Origin: Fusobacteriaceae bacterium
GTDB taxonomy: Bacteria; Fusobacteriota; Fusobacteriia; Fusobacteriales; Fusobacteriaceae
Assembly (NCBI GenBank): GCA_016938425.1
Contig: JAFGUR010000002.1
Span: forward strand, 1-9,910
Direction: 5' to 3'
Length of the DNA: 9,910 nt
The notes under the pieces were generated by a model. That model was not told where the DNA came from and did no database searches. It saw only the letters and a program-made list of their open reading frames with translations. A program made the translations under genes and the position numbers. Positions 6,920 through 9,910 of this stretch are shown here, in pieces; the stretch's first letter is position 1; each line of letters begins with the position of its first letter.

Positions 6920-7738
6920 TTACTCTACAATTTTAAAAATTCCATCAATTTTTTCAATTTTTTTATCTCTATATAAATTTCCTACAGCTCTTTTAAATGA
7001 TTTTTTTGATATTTTAAATATGTTCATTATTTTTTCTGGACTAGAATCTTCAGAAATATCAAGTATTCCATGATGGTCTTTCATGTATTCAAAAATAACA
7101 GTAGCATCTTTATCCATTTCTTTGTATGCCAAATCTCTAAAAGATAATTCTAATTTACCATCATCTCTAATTTTAACAATTTTTGCTTCTACCATATCTC
7201 CAACTTTATATTTTTTTTGAAGCTTACTTTTATGAATAAAACCGTGATATTTACCATCAACAGCAATAAACAAACCCATTTCAGGATTAATTCTATAAAT
7301 AATCCCTCTAATGTCTTCTCCAACTTTTGAATTAGGTCTAACTTCAATGTAATCACTAATTTTCATAGTAGCAGCAATTCTATTTTTATTATCAAGTTTC
7401 AAAGCAACAAGAATGTCATCTCCTTCTTTTACTTCTACTTCCATTTTATTTTTTAATAAAAGAACATGCTTTCCTATTCCTAAATCAAGAAAGGCACCCA
7501 TATCAGAAGTTGCAACAACGTGAAGATATGCAAGCTCTCCAACTTGTCCGAAAACAGTTCCAAGAGTTCCCATCAACCCTTTCTCAACATCCATATAAAC
7601 AAAAGGATTTACTTTGTTCCCGATTATGATTTCTATGTCTCCACAAGCATCAAAAGGTAACTTAACTCCACCTTCCAATTCATAAAACCATCTGTCTTTT
7701 TTAATAATTTCTAATTCATTATACTTTCCGTATTCCAT
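6920..7738 (-). CDS. cvfB: CvfB-type S1 RNA-binding protein
   Basis: The protein matches the CvfB/YitL family: tandem S1/OB-fold domains plus a C-terminal winged helix. A first OB-like unit spans about 5-60. A second is at about 62-127 (GQVGELAYLHVVATSDMGAF and following). A third, the most S1-like, is at 138-200 (GIIYRINPEMGLFIAVDGKY, then GFIHKSKL, KVGDMVEAKIVKI and DGKLELSFR). The winged helix occupies about 210-272 and ends in a lysine-rich IEKIDGIFKIVE strand. Its 272 residues fit the family. CvfB binds RNA and in staphylococci affects virulence gene expression; the molecular target here is unknown. The ATG is preceded by AGAGGAG at about 8 bases. A perfect-consensus promoter and a leader able to form two exclusive hairpins lie upstream, suggesting high expression and possible post-transcriptional control. 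Confidence 0.92.
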   Translation of the reverse strand: MEYGKYNELEIIKKDRWFYELEGGVKLPFDACGDIEIIIGNKVNPFVYMDVEKGLMGTLGTVFGQVGELAYLHVVATSDMGAFLDLGIGKHVLLLKNKMEVEVKEGDDILVALKLDNKNRIAATMKISDYIEVRPNSKVGEDIRGIIYRINPEMGLFIAVDGKYHGFIHKSKLQKKYKVGDMVEAKIVKIRDDGKLELSFRDLAYKEMDKDATVIFEYMKDHHGILDISEDSSPEKIMNIFKISKKSFKRAVGNLYRDKKIEKIDGIFKIVE

Positions 7739-7751
7739 TTTTTATTCTCCT

Positions 7752-7796
7752 CTTTCAATACTGAAAGATGCTATTACACAAGGTACTTTGCATCTT
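7752..7796 (-). promoter_or_regulatory. Two mutually exclusive hairpins in the cvfB leader
   Basis: On the - strand one hairpin pairs AAGATGC with GCATCTT (7765-7771 with 7790-7796, 18-base loop). A second pairs CTTTCA with TGAAAG (7752-7757 with 7762-7767, 4-base loop). They share 7765-7767, so both cannot form fully. The second abuts the AGAGGAG ribosome binding site. A translation switch or autoregulation by the RNA-binding product is possible. Confidence 0.35.
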
Positions 7797-7840
7797 CACA
7801 AAGATAAAATTTACAAAATAACAACAATTACCGAACTTAT

Positions 7841-7869
7841 ATTATACGTTTAAATATTTTTTTTGTCAA
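7841..7869 (-). promoter_or_regulatory. Consensus sigma-70-type promoter of cvfB
   Basis: On the - strand TTGACA (7864-7869) and TATAAT (7841-7846) are both perfect and 17 bases apart. The transcript would begin near 7834, with a leader of about 96 bases. Confidence 0.88.
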
Positions 7870-7892
7870 TAGAGTAGTTTTCAGAACCTTAC

Positions 7893-7904
7893 ATTCTACA
7901 AAAA
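7893..7904. repeat. Left copy of a 12-bp direct repeat (possible target duplication)
   Basis: ATTCTACAAAAA here is repeated exactly at 8116-8127. The two copies flank the inverted-repeat element between the cvfB promoter and the gspE-type gene, as a target-site duplication would. Confidence 0.5.
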
Positions 7905-8115
7905 TTTTTAGTTTGTTGCAAAACTCCAACACCTTTATTTTACTTTCATAAAGAACTACATCCCCCCACCTTCGGTGGGGAAAGGGATGGGGAGTCGGGA
8001 CGGAGCCCGAACCCACGGCAAGGAAGTATCCTCGCCACTCCTCTATAACCAATAAAAATCTTATTTGTATTATTTTTAACTATGTACATATATTTTTTTA
8101 GTTTTGCAACTAGCT
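7905..8115. mobile_element. Candidate miniature inverted-repeat element
   Basis: About 211 bases without a convincing gene are bounded by inverted repeats: 7909-7925 matches the reverse complement of 8100-8116 at 15 of 17 positions, including 11 in a row (GTTGCAAAACT). Outside lie exact 12-bp direct repeats (7893-7904 and 8116-8127). The centre (7961-8040) is about 66% G+C in a genome near 30%, pointing to a foreign or structure-selected origin. It carries no transposase, so it would have to be moved by an enzyme encoded elsewhere. The ends are slightly ragged: there are four bases between the left direct repeat and the left inverted repeat, while on the right the two repeats share one base. 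Copies elsewhere in the genome have not been checked. A frame of 71 codons crosses it from a TTG, but lacks a ribosome binding site and runs through every hairpin. Confidence 0.45.
7959..8043 (-). ncRNA. GC-rich hairpin plus three-way-junction structure
   Basis: One hairpin has a 7-bp stem, CCCCACC/GGTGGGG (7964-7970 with 7974-7980, 3-base loop), with outer support CATCC/GGATG (7959-7963 with 7985-7989). Next to it a stem, 7991-7995 with 8037-8041, encloses two arms: 7996-7999 with 8006-8009, and 8017-8024 with 8029-8036. In the second arm, 8020/8033 is A-C on the + strand but a G-U wobble on the - strand, favouring a --strand RNA, the same direction as the neighbouring genes. No known RNA family is recognised. 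Confidence 0.45.
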
Positions 8116-8127
8116 ATTCTACAAAAA
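8116..8127. repeat. Right copy of the 12-bp direct repeat
   Basis: ATTCTACAAAAA here is an exact copy of 7893-7904. It also forms the distal arm of the hairpin just after the gspE-type gene, so it may be native sequence that was duplicated. Confidence 0.5.
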
Positions 8128-8139
8128 CCTTTGCAGAAT
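8116..8139 (-). terminator. Hairpin after the GspE/PilB gene, weak terminator
   Basis: Immediately at the stop codon, on the - strand, TTCTGCAAA pairs with TTTGTAGAA (8130-8138 with 8117-8125) around a 4-base loop. One pair is a G-U valid only on the - strand. No T tract follows, so it may be a weak terminator or an RNA-stabilising 3' hairpin. Confidence 0.4.
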
Positions 8140-9587
8140 TACCATGCAACTTTGATAACTTCTTCAAATGTTGTTTCTCCAAGTTCAGCTTTATCCATAC
8201 CATCATCTTTAAGGGTATTCCAGCCCAAATCCTCAAGGTTTTTCTTTATTTCAAAATTAGATTTTCTTTTTAATATGTCTTGTTTGCTTACATCATCAAT
8301 TACATATAATTCATGAATTGAAGTTCTGCCTTTGTAACCTGTATGGAAACAGTAGTCACAACCTTTTCCATACCATACTTTTCTACCATTATCTAGTGTT
8401 TTTTCTTCTTTACAATATGGACAAATTCTTCTTACAAGCCTTTGAGCTAGAACTCCTATAAGTGAAGAAGTAATAAGATAAGGTTCAATTCCCATATCTA
8501 TAAGTCTTGTAACAGAGCTTATAGAATCATTAGTATGAAGAGTTGCGAAAACTAAATGTCCTGTTAAAGATGAACGAATGGCAATTTCAGCAGTTTCTCT
8601 ATCTCTAATTTCTCCAATCATAATAATATCAGGGTCATGACGAAGAATGGCTCTTAGTCCTGCAGCAAAGTCAAATCCAATATCTGATTTTGCTTGAATT
8701 TGAGATACCCCATCCATTTGATATTCAACTGGATCTTCAATAGTAAGTATTTTTTGAGAACCAGTATTAATTTCTTTTATAGCAGAAAAAAGTGTAGTGG
8801 TTTTTCCACTACCAGTAGGACCAGTAACAAGGATTATTCCATTGGGTCTATTAATTAGCGAACGAAATTCTCTTAAAATTTTTGGATTCATTCCAAGTTT
8901 TTCAAGTTCCATTTCATTTTTTTGATTAGCTAAAATTCTAATAACAATACTCTCTCCATTAATTGTAGGAATAACAGAAACTCTAAGTTCAGTTTCTTGT
9001 CCTCTAGTTTTAATTTTTATACGTCCATCTTGTGGTAATCTTTTTTCAGCAATATCAAGTTCTGCCATTATTTTAATTCTACTTACAATGGCTAAATAAA
9101 CGTTTTGAATGCTTTTTGGAAGAGAAATATTATGTAATACACCATCAATTCTATATCTAAGTAGAACTTCATCTTTTGTAGGCTCAAGATGAACGTCAGT
9201 AGATCCTTTATTATATGCATCTTGTAATACTTTATTTACAAATTGAATAACTTCAGCACTCTCTTTGGAATCATCAATATTGAAGTTTTTTTCAAAGGTG
9301 ACATTAGTATTCATAATATCACTAAACATACCAGCACCGATACCAAAATATCTTCTGATTAAAAGATAGAACTCTTCTGGCTTAATTTTAGTTTTAATAA
9401 CTCTTTTTTTAAAGATACTTTTAATGAACATCTCAGAATTAATGTCGCCAGTATTTTCCATAACTACAAAGATTTCTCTATCATTTTCCATATAAGGGAA
9501 AATCTTTCTTTCCATTATAAATTTTTCTTCAAGTTTATGAATTAATTTTTTATCAATATCTAATTTTAGAATTTCTTGGATTTCCAT
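8139..9587 (-). CDS. GspE/PilB-family secretion or pilus assembly ATPase
   Basis: This cytoplasmic hexameric ATPase would power assembly of a pilus or pseudopilus in type II secretion, type IV pili or competence systems. The N-terminal 100 residues are variable. The N2 domain starts near 112 (IQFVNKVLQDAYNKGSTDVH, then LEP). The motor domain has Walker A GPTGSGKTT (256-264), an Asp box ILTIEDPVE (280-288), Walker B IIMIGEIRD (321-329) and a His box HLVFATLHTN (344-353). A four-cysteine zinc site has Cys389, Cys392, Cys410 and Cys413, typical of GspE/PilB and absent from PilT retraction ATPases. Its 482 residues are normal for GspE and shorter than many PilB. The ATG follows GGGAG at about 7 bases. 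No gspF/pilC, prepilin or peptidase gene is adjacent downstream, which is unusual, and the other side lies beyond the window. Confidence 0.94.
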   Translation of the reverse strand: MEIQEILKLDIDKKLIHKLEEKFIMERKIFPYMENDREIFVVMENTGDINSEMFIKSIFKKRVIKTKIKPEEFYLLIRRYFGIGAGMFSDIMNTNVTFEKNFNIDDSKESAEVIQFVNKVLQDAYNKGSTDVHLEPTKDEVLLRYRIDGVLHNISLPKSIQNVYLAIVSRIKIMAELDIAEKRLPQDGRIKIKTRGQETELRVSVIPTINGESIVIRILANQKNEMELEKLGMNPKILREFRSLINRPNGIILVTGPTGSGKTTTLFSAIKEINTGSQKILTIEDPVEYQMDGVSQIQAKSDIGFDFAAGLRAILRHDPDIIMIGEIRDRETAEIAIRSSLTGHLVFATLHTNDSISSVTRLIDMGIEPYLITSSLIGVLAQRLVRRICPYCKEEKTLDNGRKVWYGKGCDYCFHTGYKGRTSIHELYVIDDVSKQDILKRKSNFEIKKNLEDLGWNTLKDDGMDKAELGETTFEEVIKVAW

Positions 9588-9606
9588 AAAACATCTCCCA
9601 TATATA

Positions 9607-9704
9607 TAAGTTTTAGTAACTATTTAAGTGCAATAAGTAAAAGTTAATACTTAAGTAGGTACAATTGTTATCTTGTTGTAGATAAATTTTTTCATTTTAC
9701 CTAC
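9607..9704 (-). promoter_or_regulatory. Leader of the GspE/PilB gene: hairpin, mini-ORF and repeats
   Basis: Within the predicted leader an outer 7-bp stem, GTAGGTA/TACCTAC (9655-9661 with 9698-9704), encloses a 5-bp hairpin (9668-9672 with 9681-9685). An ATG at 9693-9695 opens a 14-codon frame on the - strand ending at 9651 (MKKFIYNKITIVPT), preceded by a weak AGG. TAAGT occurs on the + strand at 9607, 9625, 9634 and 9652, at spacings of 18, 9 and 18; the last copy lies in the palindrome TACTTAAGTA (9648-9657). Any of these could regulate the ATPase gene, and none is proven. Confidence 0.3.
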
Positions 9705-9734
9705 ATAGGATATTTTATTAGTATAAGCAAAATT

Positions 9735-9763
9735 ATTATAACATATTTTATAACATCAAACAA
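9735..9763 (-). promoter_or_regulatory. Promoter of the GspE/PilB gene
   Basis: On the - strand TTGTTT (9758-9763) and a perfect TATAAT (9735-9740) are 17 bases apart. The transcript would start near 9728, about 140 bases before the ATG, so the leader is long. Confidence 0.65.
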
Positions 9764-9798
9764 GAAAAGTATCTATATAAATTTTCTATATAAAATCA

Positions 9799-9824
9799 CA
9801 AAAGACCTTAGAAAAGGTCTTTGT
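9799..9824 (-). terminator. Terminator of the gene cut by the right edge
   Basis: AAAGACCT pairs with AGGTCTTT (9801-9808 with 9815-9822), extended by a T-A pair at the loop. On the - strand it is followed by TTTTGTGATTTT. It lies about 35 bases past the stop codon of the partial gene and before the GspE/PilB promoter, so it separates the two units. Confidence 0.65.
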
Positions 9825-9858
9825 AATATATAAGAAATCAATAATTAAGTTATTAAAA

Positions 9859-9910
9859 TTATTTTTTTAATATTTCTAATATTTCTTTTATTTGTTTTGC
9901 CATAGATTTA
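9859..9910 (-). CDS. C-terminus of an unidentified protein (partial)
   Basis: On the - strand the frame is open from the window edge and reads KSMAKQIKEILEILKK before TAA (9859-9861). The lysine- and isoleucine-rich pattern suggests a final amphipathic helix. Too little remains to assign a family. A terminator hairpin at a sensible distance downstream supports a real gene ending here. An ATG at 9901-9903 lies inside the frame and has no visible ribosome binding site, so the true start is probably beyond the window. Confidence 0.5.
   Translation of the reverse strand, partial: KSMAKQIKEILEILKK

Noticed and set aside
7837..8052. 71-codon minus-strand frame beginning at TTG across the GC-rich element
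   Set aside because: It lacks a ribosome binding site, its product simply reads through the palindromes, and it overlaps the consensus cvfB promoter.
1..9910. CRISPR array, defence island or toxin-antitoxin pair
   Set aside because: There is no regularly spaced direct repeat with unique spacers, and every convincing gene belongs to an ordinary core or secretion family.

Overview
The window is AT-rich (roughly 28-30% G+C in the genes, by eye) and encodes seven complete bacterial housekeeping or accessory genes, one orphan PTS-like gene, and the last codons of a gene cut by the right edge. Very low G+C, strong AGGAGG-type ribosome binding sites and TTGACA/TATAAT promoters, a family II (Mn-dependent) pyrophosphatase and a CvfB protein, together with a GspE/PilB-type secretion ATPase, suggest Fusobacteriota (Fusobacterium or a relative). 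An AT-rich Firmicute is the main alternative. The genus is inferred, not proven.

Layout from left to right. 1-310: no gene, but a foldable stretch of higher G+C (about 37%) that looks like a structured RNA or the end of a mobile element. 377-790 (+): small PTS lactose/cellobiose-IIB-like protein with its own promoter. 816-2879 (-): ligA, sharing a bidirectional terminator with the PTS-like gene. 2992-3591 (-): TetR-family regulator. A 403-bp divergent control region follows, then 3995-4912 (+): manganese-dependent inorganic pyrophosphatase. 5204-6124 (+): RluA-family pseudouridine synthase behind a long, foldable leader. A 21-bp perfect terminator stem separates it from 6195-6830 (-): hemolysin III/TrhA-type membrane protein. 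6920-7738 (-): CvfB-type S1 RNA-binding protein with a consensus promoter. 7739-8138: no gene, but a compact repeat element about 210 bp long with a two-thirds-G+C core. 8139-9587 (-): GspE/PilB ATPase. 9859-9910 (-): C-terminus of a further gene.

The genes do not form one pathway. Nearly every gene has its own promoter or terminator, so this is a stretch of mostly monocistronic core genes: DNA replication/repair (ligA), phosphate metabolism (ppaC), RNA modification (rluA) and RNA-binding regulation (cvfB). The GspE/PilB ATPase belongs to a type II secretion/type IV pilus/competence-like machine, but no partner gene is visible.

The most unusual material is non-coding. First, 7893-8127 has 17-bp near-perfect inverted repeats, a 12-bp direct repeat at the flanks and a GC-rich three-way-junction core, resembling a miniature transposable element carrying a structured RNA. 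Second, in 1-265 several nested helices use G-T pairs that are stable only in RNA from the + strand. I did not find a CRISPR array, a tRNA, an rRNA or a recognisable defence system.
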